DNA from: Nitrospirota bacterium
Lineage (GTDB): Bacteria; Nitrospirota; Nitrospiria; JACQBZ01
Assembly (NCBI GenBank): GCA_016201865.1
Contig: JACQCA010000037.1
Location: 1-43,495 of the forward strand
DNA: 43,495 bases
Direction of reading: 5' to 3'
The notes beneath the pieces were generated by a model. The model worked only from the letters and a program-made list of their open reading frames with translations, was not told the origin of the DNA and did not search any database. Positions 9,197 through 16,526 of this stretch are shown one piece after another. Within the stretch, counting starts at the first letter, position 1, and each line of letters starts with the position of its first letter. A program made the position numbers and the translations under genes.

Positions 9197-9892
9197 CTAC
9201 TCTTTTTGAAAACGAAGAATATCGAAATAGCTCTCGGCCGTTGATTGCGTATCGTCCGAATCAATCATGAGCGTCACGCCGCCGACCTGCGGGGGCTCCT
9301 CGCCGAACAGTTCACGGTAGTCCTCAAGAACATTTCGCCTCTCTTGGACCCATGAACCCAGCGGATCGGTTCCATCGCGGAGGACGATGTATCGCGTGTT
9401 CGAGGATTTCGTGCTGGTGACATGGAGATTCTTGGGGGTGAGGTTCTCCCAGATGTACCCGACCAGACGTGTGTTCACGGCCGACGGAAATCTCGGGAAG
9501 AGCACATAAACCTGCGCCGCCTGATCGTCCGTTGTCTTGTTCCGCACATCCCCGCCGTTCGGAAGGACCGTCGCCCTCCATCGCCAGGTCAGGTAAGGGT
9601 AGTCGTGAATGTCGAAATCCAGTTTCTTGTAGAGACCGAAACTGTTTTGTTTGGAGATCAGGTGGAGGACGGGTTTGCCGTCGTTGTTTTCGATCCGTAT
9701 GTCGCGGCCGCCGCCGAACCATTGCTTGAGATCCCACCCGACCGGCAGGCCGTTCGCGCCGAGCCCGCCGCCGGCCGGATCGACGATCAGAGAAGACGGC
9801 CCGGCCGTGGAAAATTCGGCGCGAAGCATTCCCAGGATCAGCAGGACGGCCAGCAGGAGGGCTGAGAAGTATATAAGCCGGTCAAATCGCAC
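9197..9892 (-). CDS. DUF3047 domain protein, exported
   Basis: A 231-residue protein with an N-terminal membrane/signal segment (LIYFSALLLAVLLILGML) and a DUF3047 body: LPVGWDLKQWFGG, KPVLHLISKQNSFGLYKKLDF, YPYLTWRWRATVLPNGGD, DDQAAQVYVLFPRF and the closing VGGVTLMIDSDDTQSTAESYFDILRF. The family is a beta-sandwich of unknown function resembling carbohydrate-binding modules, usually periplasmic. The start is a GTG at 9892, placed where the signal segment begins. A TGATATAAT extended -10 lies only 6 nt upstream of it, suggesting a leaderless transcript (see findings). Confidence 0.87.
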   Translation of the reverse strand: MRFDRLIYFSALLLAVLLILGMLRAEFSTAGPSSLIVDPAGGGLGANGLPVGWDLKQWFGGGRDIRIENNDGKPVLHLISKQNSFGLYKKLDFDIHDYPYLTWRWRATVLPNGGDVRNKTTDDQAAQVYVLFPRFPSAVNTRLVGYIWENLTPKNLHVTSTKSSNTRYIVLRDGTDPLGSWVQERRNVLEDYRELFGEEPPQVGGVTLMIDSDDTQSTAESYFDILRFQKE

Positions 9893-9898
9893 CCTGAA

Positions 9899-9907
9899 AT
9901 TATATCA
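9899..9907 (-). promoter_or_regulatory. Extended -10 promoter of the DUF3047 gene
   Basis: TGATATAAT reads on the minus strand, with TG at 9906-9907 and TATAAT at 9899-9904. No good -35 is present, as expected for extended -10 promoters. The predicted transcription start is at or within a base or two of the GTG at 9892. Confidence 0.55.
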
Positions 9908-9929
9908 TAGTCCGGCGACAAGAAAATAC

Positions 9930-9958
9930 TTGATAAATCACGCCGATTCCTGTACAAG
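9930..9958 (+). promoter_or_regulatory. Possible promoter for the MinD-like operon
   Basis: TTGATA (9930-9935), a 17-bp spacer and TACAAG (9953-9958) give a moderate sigma-70 match upstream of the ATG at 9996. It sits in the 103-bp divergent region shared with the DUF3047 gene, in the opposite direction. Confidence 0.4.
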
Positions 9959-9995
9959 TATACGTGATGCAAGGGAGCCAATCATCACTCTAAAT

Positions 9996-10961
9996 ATGCG
10001 GCTTGGGGATCCGGCGAATCCATCCCGAAACGAGATCTGGGCCGTCGGCGGCGGCAAGGGCGGCACGGGCAAAAGCTTCCTGTCCGCCAACTTGGGGATC
10101 GCGCTTTCCCATCGAGGGAAACGTGTCCTTTTGATCGATGCCGACCTCGGCTGCGCCAATCTCCACACCTGCCTCGGTATCGATTACCCGGAAGCGACGC
10201 TGTCCGATCTTCTCAAAGGCCGCATCAAGCGGATCGAGCAGGCCATCGTCCCGACCGGGATTCCCAATGTCGGCCTCATCAGCGGCGCGCAGGATATCCT
10301 GGAGGTGGCCAACCCCAAGCACGCGCAGAAAGAGCGCCTCCTCCGGCAGATTCAGGGACTGGACATCGAATACATCATCCTGGACCTGGGGGCCGGCACA
10401 TCCTTCAATATCCTGGACTTCTTCCTCATCGCGGATCAGGGGATCCTCGCGGTTCTGCCCGAGCCGACCTCGATCGAAAACGTCTATCGCTTTATTAAGA
10501 GCGTTTTCTACCGTCGGTTCCGGAAGGTGGCCAAGGAGGACGCCGTGAAGGAGATGATCGCGTTGGCGATGGATCAGAAAAACGAATTCGGGATCAAGAC
10601 GCCGTACGATCTGATCGAACAGGTGGCGCGGATGGATCCGGGGGTCGGGGAGCAATTGAAAAAGGAGATGTACAGTCTCCGGCCGAAGTTGGTGGTCAAT
10701 CAAGTCCGATCCAAGGACGACATCACGCTCGGTTTTTCGATGCGGAGCTCCTGCGCCAAATATTTCGGGATCACCGTGGAATACGTGGGTTACGTGGAAC
10801 ACGACGACCATGTCTGGCAGGCCACGAAACGCCGACGACCGTTGCTGACCGAGTACCCGGCGTCCAACGCGGCCCGCGGCATTGAAAAAGTCGCTGCCCA
10901 TCTTGCGGATCACGAACAACTGACGATCGACTATCTCGTTGGCACGGCCCTTCGGCGATGA
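9996..10961 (+). CDS. MinD/FlhG-like deviant-Walker ATPase
   Basis: A 321-residue P-loop ATPase of the SIMIBI/ParA-MinD class. The deviant Walker A is GGGKGGTGKSFLSANLG at about residues 18-34, with the signature lysine two residues before GTGKS. It is followed by LLIDADLGCANLHTCLGI (switch I) and LDLGAGTSFNILDFFLIAD (switch II/Walker B region). The region VLPEPTSIENVYRFIKSVFYRRF is typical of FlhG/MinD-like proteins that act on motility or polarity machines. The C-terminal part (about 175-320) is longer than MinD, and no MinD-like amphipathic membrane helix is obvious. No min or flagellar genes are nearby. The gene overlaps the J-domain/HTH gene by 4 nt (ATGA), so the products are probably made together. 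The start at 9996 is the only plausible one; a GGGAG lies too far upstream to be a clear ribosome site. Confidence 0.9.
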   Translation: MRLGDPANPSRNEIWAVGGGKGGTGKSFLSANLGIALSHRGKRVLLIDADLGCANLHTCLGIDYPEATLSDLLKGRIKRIEQAIVPTGIPNVGLISGAQDILEVANPKHAQKERLLRQIQGLDIEYIILDLGAGTSFNILDFFLIADQGILAVLPEPTSIENVYRFIKSVFYRRFRKVAKEDAVKEMIALAMDQKNEFGIKTPYDLIEQVARMDPGVGEQLKKEMYSLRPKLVVNQVRSKDDITLGFSMRSSCAKYFGITVEYVGYVEHDDHVWQATKRRRPLLTEYPASNAARGIEKVAAHLADHEQLTIDYLVGTALRR

Positions 10962-11578
10962 AGCCTCCCCGCGAGCAAAACTTCTACGAGATCTTCGAGA
11001 TCCCGGCGACGGCGACGCGCGAACAGATTGAGCAGGCATACGAGTTGGCAAAAAAAACCTACGGGGACGCCTCGTTGGCGGCCTATTCGTTGTTCGATCT
11101 GGAAGAACGGAAGGAGATCGTCCGGAAAATCCACCTAGCTTACGAAACGCTTTCGGATGAAAATCGAAGGAAACAGTACGACCGGGAAATCATGAAATTA
11201 GACATTCAGGAAACGCTGCCCCCGTCAGGGTCCGCAGCGATGCAAACAACGAGGGGCGTCGATCGGCCCGATTCTTCGGGAGAAAAGCCTCCGAAGTCCG
11301 AGCCTGTGCCGATCGTGATCGAGTCGCTTACCGGAAGCGAACTCCGACGGATCCGGGAAAGCCGGGGAATTCCGCTTCAGGAGATTGCGAATAAGACAAG
11401 AATCAATATCACGTATTTGGAGTTCTTGGAAAAAAACAAGTACGGTTCCCTCCCGCCACCGGTTTACCTTCGCAGTTATGTCCTCCAATACGCGCGGATG
11501 CTTGGACTTGATCCCATCCCGTTGGCCGATCGGATTTTATCCCTGGTCGAGCAGGCAAAGAAGTCGGATCAACAATAG
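10958..11578 (+). CDS. J-domain-like / RodZ-type HTH fusion protein
   Basis: A 206-residue soluble protein with two recognisable parts. Residues about 7-78 follow a DnaJ J-domain (NFYEIFEIPATATREQIEQAY, then IHLAYETLSDENRRKQYDRE), but the HPD tripeptide that triggers DnaK is absent: the expected site reads KKTYGDASL. Residues about 125-205 match the HTH_25 helix-turn-helix of RodZ and cytoskeleton-linked proteins (GSELRRIRESRGIPLQEIA, TRINITYLEFLEKNKYGSLP, VYLRSYVLQYARMLGLDP). Unlike RodZ it has no membrane helix and the HTH is C-terminal. The linker (80-120) is polar and Pro/Ser-rich. Overlap with the ATPase gene suggests a physical partnership, perhaps as adaptor between the MinD-like ATPase and DNA or a cytoskeletal/envelope target. 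That role is inference. Confidence 0.85.
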   Translation: MKPPREQNFYEIFEIPATATREQIEQAYELAKKTYGDASLAAYSLFDLEERKEIVRKIHLAYETLSDENRRKQYDREIMKLDIQETLPPSGSAAMQTTRGVDRPDSSGEKPPKSEPVPIVIESLTGSELRRIRESRGIPLQEIANKTRINITYLEFLEKNKYGSLPPPVYLRSYVLQYARMLGLDPIPLADRILSLVEQAKKSDQQ

Positions 11579-11621
11579 GGTTCGAGTTTGGGTGAAACGT
11601 TTAAGCAGGAGGTAGAGGCCT

Positions 11622-11792
11622 GTGAATGGAACGGAACGATCGGATGACCTTTATGTTAAATTCAGTCGTTGCGACCAATGCGGCCGGAAACTCTGGAAGG
11701 GGTATTTCCTGATGGTTCCGGATGAAATCCAATCCATGCGGATCACGATCGTCTGCTGGCGGTGCAAATTATTTGGGAAAAAGAACTCGTAG
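11622..11792 (+). CDS. Small zinc-ribbon protein (56 aa)
   Basis: A short gene starting with GTG at 11622, preceded by a strong AGGAGGT (11607-11613) 8 nt away. The product has two CxxC knuckles, SRCDQCGRKLW near residue 17 and IVCWRCKLFGKK near residue 46, separated by about 25 residues, as in a zinc ribbon. The ribosome site, the spacing and the reading of the two knuckles in one frame support a real gene. It is the third gene of the MinD-like operon, 43 bp after the J/HTH gene. Function is unknown; RNA, DNA or protein binding are all possible. Its stop codon abuts a perfect palindrome shared with the end of bioA. Confidence 0.8.
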   Translation: MNGTERSDDLYVKFSRCDQCGRKLWKGYFLMVPDEIQSMRITIVCWRCKLFGKKNS

Positions 11793-11812
11793 GGGCGCAG
11801 CATGCTGCGCCC
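11793..11812. terminator. 20-bp perfect palindrome between convergent genes
   Basis: A self-complementary sequence (GGGCGCAGCA followed by its complement) lies exactly between the zinc-ribbon stop codon (ends 11792) and the bioA stop (starts 11813). It could end transcription from both sides, although neither side has a clear T-run. The flanks GTAGG and CTTAC resemble those of small palindromic repeat elements, and a similar unit is at 37761-37778. Confidence 0.5.
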
Positions 11813-13189
11813 TTACACTTCCGTCACAGCCCGGATGGATTCGCCCAGGATCGAGGCCATCTTTTTCAGTTGGGGGATCGTAACGGACAACGGCGGGATC
11901 AGCGGGACGACGTTTCCGAGCGGCCGGATGATCATCCCGCGCTTTAAAGCCTCTCGAGCCGCCCGATAGCCCATCCGCGCTTCCAACGGATACGGTTCTT
12001 TTGTAACCCGGTCCCTCACCAGCTCGACGGCCGCGATCAGGCCGATCTGGCGAATTTCACCGACATGAGAATAATCCTTCAGCGGTTTTAAGAATCGGAT
12101 CATGGCCTCGATCTTCGGTCGGAGTTTTTCCAGCACATTTTCCTTCTCAAAGATCTCAAGATTGGCCAGGGCCGCGGCGCAGCCGAGTTGATTTCCGGTA
12201 TAACTGTGGCCGTGGAAGAAGGTCTTAAATTCCCGGTATTCGCCTAAGAAGGCCTCATAAATCTCCTGCGTCGCTAAGGTCGCGGCCAGTGGAAGATACC
12301 CGCCGGTCAGACCCTTCGCCACCGCCATTAAGTCCGGCGACACCCCTTCATGCTCACAGGCAAACATCGTCCCGGTCCGGCCGAAACCGGTAAAGACCTC
12401 GTCGGCGATCAACAGAACGCCGTAGCGTGAGGCGAGGTCCCGGATCCGTCTTAAATAGCCCGACGGCCAGGTCAGCATTCCGGCCGCGCCCTGAATCATC
12501 GGTTCCACCACGACCGCGGCAATCCCATCATGATGCCGGGTTAAAACCTTTTCGACCTCCTCGGCGCAGGCCAGGCGGCATTCCGGGTAGGTTTTGTTTA
12601 AAAAGCAACGGTAACAATAAGGCGCTCCGACTTTGTGGGTCGGAAAGCGAAGCGGAGCGTAACAATCATGAAACAGTTCGATGCCGCCCAGGCTGACCGA
12701 GCCGATCGTGTCCCCGTGATAGGCGTTCACCAGCGATACAAATTTTGTTTTTCTGGATTTCCCGCGATGGCGCCAGTACTGAAAGGCGATCTTCAGCGCC
12801 GCCTCCATGGCGGTCGAGCCGTTGTCCGAGAAGAAGACCTTGGCCAGTCCCGGCGGGGCCGCCCGGATCAGTTTTTTCGCAAGCCGGACGGCCGGAATAT
12901 TCGCAAGGCCCAGGAGCGTGGAGTGGGCGATCCGGTTGATCTGGTCTTTCACGGCGCGGTCCAACGCGGCCTTCCGATGCCCGTGCAGATTCACCCAGAC
13001 GGATGAGACGCCGTCGAGATACCGCTTCCCGTGAATGTCGTAAAGATAGACCCCCTTGCCGCGGTCGATGATCAGCGGCCTCTCCTTCTCCCACTCGGCC
13101 ATCTGCGTAAAGGGATGCCAGATGAACTGTCTCGCGTCCTCTTCCATGCGTCGGAGGGCGGCAGGATCTTTCGGAGGCTTTTGTCCCAT
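11813..13189 (-). CDS. bioA: Adenosylmethionine-8-amino-7-oxononanoate aminotransferase
   Basis: A 458-residue PLP-dependent class III aminotransferase that converts 7-keto-8-aminopelargonate to 7,8-diaminopelargonate in biotin synthesis. Characteristic BioA segments are IWHPFTQMAEW near the N-terminus (substrate pocket), DGVSSVWVNLHGH, SDNGSTAMEAALKIAFQYW, NAYHGDTIGSVSLGG, LIADEVFTGFGRTGTMFACEH and the PLP lysine in MAVAKGLTGGYLPLAATL. A start at 13189 is adopted; a second Met at 13147 gives a shorter N-terminus that also fits BioA. It is separated from the bioF-SDR-bioD operon by two plus-strand genes and has its own promoter, whose -10 lies 8 nt before the start codon. Confidence 0.95.
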   Translation of the reverse strand: MGQKPPKDPAALRRMEEDARQFIWHPFTQMAEWEKERPLIIDRGKGVYLYDIHGKRYLDGVSSVWVNLHGHRKAALDRAVKDQINRIAHSTLLGLANIPAVRLAKKLIRAAPPGLAKVFFSDNGSTAMEAALKIAFQYWRHRGKSRKTKFVSLVNAYHGDTIGSVSLGGIELFHDCYAPLRFPTHKVGAPYCYRCFLNKTYPECRLACAEEVEKVLTRHHDGIAAVVVEPMIQGAAGMLTWPSGYLRRIRDLASRYGVLLIADEVFTGFGRTGTMFACEHEGVSPDLMAVAKGLTGGYLPLAATLATQEIYEAFLGEYREFKTFFHGHSYTGNQLGCAAALANLEIFEKENVLEKLRPKIEAMIRFLKPLKDYSHVGEIRQIGLIAAVELVRDRVTKEPYPLEARMGYRAAREALKRGMIIRPLGNVVPLIPPLSVTIPQLKKMASILGESIRAVTEV

Positions 13190-13197
13190 GATCCGGC

Positions 13198-13226
13198 ATT
13201 ATACTTCATGCATCTTGACCAGTAAA
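13198..13226 (-). promoter_or_regulatory. Promoter of bioA
   Basis: On the minus strand TTTACT (13221-13226), 17 bp and a perfect TATAAT (13198-13203) precede the bioA ATG at 13189. Transcription would start at about 13191, leaving at most a few leader bases and no Shine-Dalgarno. Confidence 0.6.
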
Positions 13227-13261
13227 GGCGGTAAAATCCGATTCGGTCGAGCGGCTTTTCC

Positions 13262-13290
13262 TTGACAAAACAGCATCGGTTCCCTATACT
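13262..13290 (+). promoter_or_regulatory. Promoter of the DUF3553 gene
   Basis: TTGACA (13262-13267), a 17-bp spacer and TATACT (13285-13290) form a near-consensus sigma-70 promoter. It argues that translation starts at the ATG at 13348 and not at the TTG at 13291, which lies at or upstream of the transcription start. Confidence 0.75.
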
Positions 13291-13347
13291 TTGAGCGTTT
13301 TTCAGAAGGACCTTCTCAAAAAACGGACGGCGCGGCCGGAATGTTTC

Positions 13348-13584
13348 ATGCAAAGACTTTTCTTAAGATTGAGGGATCAGGTGATCCACCTCCGATACCC
13401 GCAGTGGGGAGTCGGGGTGGTGGTCGAACAGCGTTCCTCCACGGCGTCGGGCGGGATCTGCATCGCGCGCGTCGCCTTTCGAGATGGTGTCGAGCGGTCG
13501 TTCATCAATGATCTTGATAATTACAATTGCTGTTATTATACCGGGGTACGACTCCAGGAAGACTCAAAATCCATTCATCGCTGA
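13348..13584 (+). CDS. DUF3553-like small protein
   Basis: A 78-residue protein resembling DUF3553: RLRDQVIHLRYPQWGVGVVVE, then ICIARVAFRDGVERSFIND and a C-terminal YNCCYYTGVRL. The family is a small SH3/Tudor-like beta barrel of unknown function that also occurs as a domain at the end of UvrD/PcrA-type helicases and near CarD-like proteins. The start at 13348 is chosen because a strong promoter ends at 13290 and because the family-like region begins right after this Met; the upstream TTG frame would add 19 unlike residues. It sits 63 bp before the HD-GYP gene in the same direction and may be co-transcribed with it. Confidence 0.7.
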   Translation: MQRLFLRLRDQVIHLRYPQWGVGVVVEQRSSTASGGICIARVAFRDGVERSFINDLDNYNCCYYTGVRLQEDSKSIHR

Positions 13585-13647
13585 TCATCCGAATGTTCGA
13601 TCCTTCAGGCTCGGACCGGAGCGGACCGGTCGAGAAAAGGGGGGAGC

Positions 13648-15126
13648 ATGACGGATGAAACCATCCTCATCGTCGATGATGAAGAGCACATCCGGCGGTT
13701 GTGCTCCGAAATCCTTCAACGCAAATCCTACCAAACCGTTGCCGTCGCCGGCGCCCAAGAGGCCATCGAGATCGCCCGATCGCAACCGTTTGATCTTCTC
13801 CTGACCGATATCAGCATGCCCGGGATGGACGGACTTGAACTGCTTCGGGCGATGAAAGAAATCCAGAAAGAGATTGCGGTCGTCATTATCACGGGTTACG
13901 GAACGATGGATAACGCCGTCCAGGCCCTGCAGTTAGGCGCGCAGGGGTTCGTCATCAAGCCGTTCTCTCAACAGGAGTTGCTCCAAGCGGTCGAGGACGC
14001 CCTCGAAAAGCACCGCCTTTTCCGTGAGAACCTGCGCCTGAAGTTGCTGGTGCCGCTTTTTGAGGTGGGCCGGACCTTGCTCTCGGAACTGAATCTTCAT
14101 TCCCTTTTGGAGAACTTCACGCGGGTCGTTATAAAAGAAACCCGATCGGACACGGCCGCCGTGATGTTGGTGGACGAGCGCACCCGGGTGTTGCAGGTCG
14201 AGTCCCCGTTCGTGTCCTCCGTCGAATTTCCGGGCGGTGTCTGGCGGCGGATCAAGGAGACCGTCGGCCGATGGGTCTTGGAAAGGAAAACGCCTCTGGT
14301 CCTGGTAAGGCCGAGTCCCTTGGCGAATGAACTGAGGTTCCTTCTCGAAGAAGCCGATCTTTCGGCCTTGGTGGCGATGCCTTTTGTGTCCAAAGATCGA
14401 ATCATTGGCGTTTTGATCCTGTGCAAAAGAACCGGCAACGTATCCTACAACCAGAGCGATCTGGAGCTGACCTCAATCCTGTGCGGGCAGGCGACGATTG
14501 CCATCGAAAATGCCAAGTTGTTCGAGGTCGTTGAGGCAAAGAACCGGGAACTGGAAGAATTTTATTTTGATACCGTCAACGCCTTGGCTCAGGCCATTGA
14601 GGTCAAGGACGTTTACACCGGCGGCCACGGCGATCGGCTGGTGGATCTGGCGATCGCCATTGCGGAGCGACTCGGGGTGCCGCCGGCGGAAAAGACCTGG
14701 CTGAAGTACGCGGCCGCTCTGCATGATATCGGAAAGATCGGCGTGAAGGAAACGATTCTGACCAAACCCGGAAAACTCACACCGGAAGAATACGATGAAA
14801 TGAAGACGCATCCGGCCAAAGGGGCCGAGATCCTGAAAGAGGTGAAATTTCTGGCCCCGGTCGTTCCCATCGTCTACCACCACCAGGAACGATACGACGG
14901 ACGAGGATATCCGGACGGGTTGTCGGGTGATCAGATTCCGATCGGTTCGAGGATCGTGGCCGTTTTAGACGCCTTCGATGCCATGACCACCAACCGGCCC
15001 TACCGAAAGAAACTTCCCTTTGAGACGGCCGTCAACGAACTTCGCCGGCATTCAGGGGTTCAGTTCGATCCCGAGGTGGTGGAGGCCTTCATTCAGGTGG
15101 TCGCCGAGACCTCGTACACGGCCTAA
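13648..15126 (+). CDS. Response regulator with GAF and HD-GYP domains (c-di-GMP phosphodiesterase)
   Basis: A 492-residue, three-domain regulator. The receiver domain (about 5-120) has acidic pair Asp10-Asp11, phospho-acceptor Asp54 in LLTDISMPGMDG, and the switch lysine in FVIKPFSQQ. A GAF domain (about 145-295) follows, containing SALVAMPFVSKDRIIGVLIL and ending TSILCGQATIAIENAKLF. The HD-GYP domain (about 315-485) has HGDRL, ALHDIGKIGV, HPAKGAEILK, YHHQERYDGRGYPDGLSG and DAFDAMTTNRPYRK, so all metal-binding and GYP residues are present and it should hydrolyse c-di-GMP. A strong GGGGGGAG ribosome site precedes the ATG. No histidine kinase is adjacent. The last 75 nt overlap bioD on the opposite strand. 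Confidence 0.94.
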   Translation: MTDETILIVDDEEHIRRLCSEILQRKSYQTVAVAGAQEAIEIARSQPFDLLLTDISMPGMDGLELLRAMKEIQKEIAVVIITGYGTMDNAVQALQLGAQGFVIKPFSQQELLQAVEDALEKHRLFRENLRLKLLVPLFEVGRTLLSELNLHSLLENFTRVVIKETRSDTAAVMLVDERTRVLQVESPFVSSVEFPGGVWRRIKETVGRWVLERKTPLVLVRPSPLANELRFLLEEADLSALVAMPFVSKDRIIGVLILCKRTGNVSYNQSDLELTSILCGQATIAIENAKLFEVVEAKNRELEEFYFDTVNALAQAIEVKDVYTGGHGDRLVDLAIAIAERLGVPPAEKTWLKYAAALHDIGKIGVKETILTKPGKLTPEEYDEMKTHPAKGAEILKEVKFLAPVVPIVYHHQERYDGRGYPDGLSGDQIPIGSRIVAVLDAFDAMTTNRPYRKKLPFETAVNELRRHSGVQFDPEVVEAFIQVVAETSYTA

Positions 15127-15792
15127 ACGCCCCCGTTCCACACTCATGCCGGCCGTAAACGGAAGCATTCCCAGGATCGGCACGGAGGACAATCGTGAGA
15201 AGACTTCGGGATTGGTTTTTTCGGCCAGGCTCGGCGCCGAACGTATCGGGTGGTTGAAGACGACGCCCAGCACCCGCGCGCCGGCTTGATGCGCCCACCG
15301 CACGGTCAGCAGAGTGTGGTTCAACGTTCCAAGACGGGTGGACGCAACGACGACCAGCGGCAATTTCAGAAGACGCGCAAGATCCATCGCCGCGAGGGTC
15401 GGCGTGATCGGCGTGAGCAGACCGCCGATGCCCTCGACTACCATGATCCGGTGTCGGGAGGAGAGGAATTCATAGGCGGAGGCGATGCGGTCCAGCTCGA
15501 TTGCGACGCCTTCGCGCTCGGCGGCCACCCACGGCGCCACAGGGTCTTTGAATCGATAAGGGCAGACCCGGTCCAGGGCGTCATCGACCTCGGCGGCCCG
15601 CATCAAGAAGCGGGCATCGGAAGCGATCCGATCGTTCCCGCGGGATGCGCATCCCGTCTGAATCGGTTTCATCACGCCCACGTCCAGGCCGCGTTTTTTG
15701 AACAGCGCGGCGAATGCGGCCGACACGACCGTCTTGCCGACGCCCGTATCCGTTCCGGTGATGAAGAATCCTTGCGCCATGGCGTCCGGCAT
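15052..15792 (-). CDS. bioD: Dethiobiotin synthetase
   Basis: A 246-residue ATP-dependent carboxylase that closes the ureido ring of dethiobiotin. The P-loop FITGTDTGVGKTVVSAAFAALF is at residues about 6-27, followed by GVMKPIQTGC, VVEGIGGLLTPI with the catalytic Glu-Gly-Gly, and LVVVASTRLGTLNHTLLT. The start overlaps the stop codon of the SDR gene by 1 nt (TAATG on the minus strand), so translation is coupled. The C-terminal tail beyond the core overlaps the end of the convergent HD-GYP gene by 75 nt. Confidence 0.94.
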   Translation of the reverse strand: MPDAMAQGFFITGTDTGVGKTVVSAAFAALFKKRGLDVGVMKPIQTGCASRGNDRIASDARFLMRAAEVDDALDRVCPYRFKDPVAPWVAAEREGVAIELDRIASAYEFLSSRHRIMVVEGIGGLLTPITPTLAAMDLARLLKLPLVVVASTRLGTLNHTLLTVRWAHQAGARVLGVVFNHPIRSAPSLAEKTNPEVFSRLSSVPILGMLPFTAGMSVERGRLGRVRGLGDHLNEGLHHLGIELNP

Positions 15793-16523
15793 TAAATGAT
15801 GCGGCTGTCGAGATTGAAGATCTGTCCCGACACGCCGGTCATCCTTGATAAACGGTAGACGAACTCGGCCGTCTCGTCAATCGGCGGTGCGTGGCCCAAC
15901 AGGTTCTGACGGTCAAGCGTCCGTCGCTGCTTATCCGAGAGCGTCGCCGTCATTCCGGTGGGCTGAATTCCCGGAAAGACGACGTTCAATTGAATGTTAT
16001 GGGGTCCCCATTCCATTGCGACGGACCGGATCAGACCCGTCAGACCGGCTTTGGAGGCGGCATAGTTCGCCTGTCCGGCCCGGCCCTGAACGCCGGCGAC
16101 GGAACCGATGGCGATCACCCGTCCTTCCTGTTGTCGGATTAAACAGTCGCCGACCGCTTTCAGACTGTTTCGGACGCCGGTCAGGTTCGTCTCAAGCACG
16201 GCGTCCCATGCCTCTTCTGTCGTTCGAGCGAGCAGGCCGTCCCTCCGGACGGCCGCATTTGCCACCAGAACATCCAACCGACCCCAAAGGTTCAGCGTGG
16301 CCTCCGTCATGGAGTTCATCTCGGCCGGCGATCGAACATCGGCCCCGAACAGGATCGCTTCCGCACCGAGCGCTTCCAGTGCGGAAGTCAGTTTTTCGGC
16401 GGCTTCTTTATTTCGGTGATAATGGACGACGATTCGGCTTCCGGCCTTTGCGAAGCGCCACGCGATGGCCCGACCCAGTCCGCCGGTCGCGCCGGTGATC
16501 GCAATGACGCGTCGGTCCTGCAT
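15792..16523 (-). CDS. Short-chain dehydrogenase, FabG-like, in the biotin operon
   Basis: A 243-residue NAD(P)-dependent oxidoreductase of the classical SDR type. It shows the TGATGGLGRAIAWRF cofactor loop, the VANAA segment, catalytic Ser in AIGSVAGVQG, and YAASK with catalytic Tyr and Lys. Overall closest to 3-oxoacyl-ACP reductase FabG. It lies between bioF (3 bp away) and bioD (1-nt overlap), so it is an integral part of the biotin operon. That suggests a dedicated ketoreductase in making the pimeloyl-ACP precursor; this is inference, since E. coli uses its general FabG for that step. No bioC or bioH homologue is visible here. Confidence 0.88.
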   Translation of the reverse strand: MQDRRVIAITGATGGLGRAIAWRFAKAGSRIVVHYHRNKEAAEKLTSALEALGAEAILFGADVRSPAEMNSMTEATLNLWGRLDVLVANAAVRRDGLLARTTEEAWDAVLETNLTGVRNSLKAVGDCLIRQQEGRVIAIGSVAGVQGRAGQANYAASKAGLTGLIRSVAMEWGPHNIQLNVVFPGIQPTGMTATLSDKQRRTLDRQNLLGHAPPIDETAEFVYRLSRMTGVSGQIFNLDSRII

Positions 16524-16526
16524 GGG

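Noticed and set aside
9651-9995. Upstream extension of the MinD-like frame by 115 codons
   Set aside because: The extension overlaps the DUF3047 gene on the other strand and its promoter, and is Arg/Ser/Pro-rich with no family similarity.
9990-11051. Minus-strand open frame of 353 codons opposite the MinD-like gene
   Set aside because: Shadow frame: Arg/Asp-rich, no domain, covers a well-supported ATPase.
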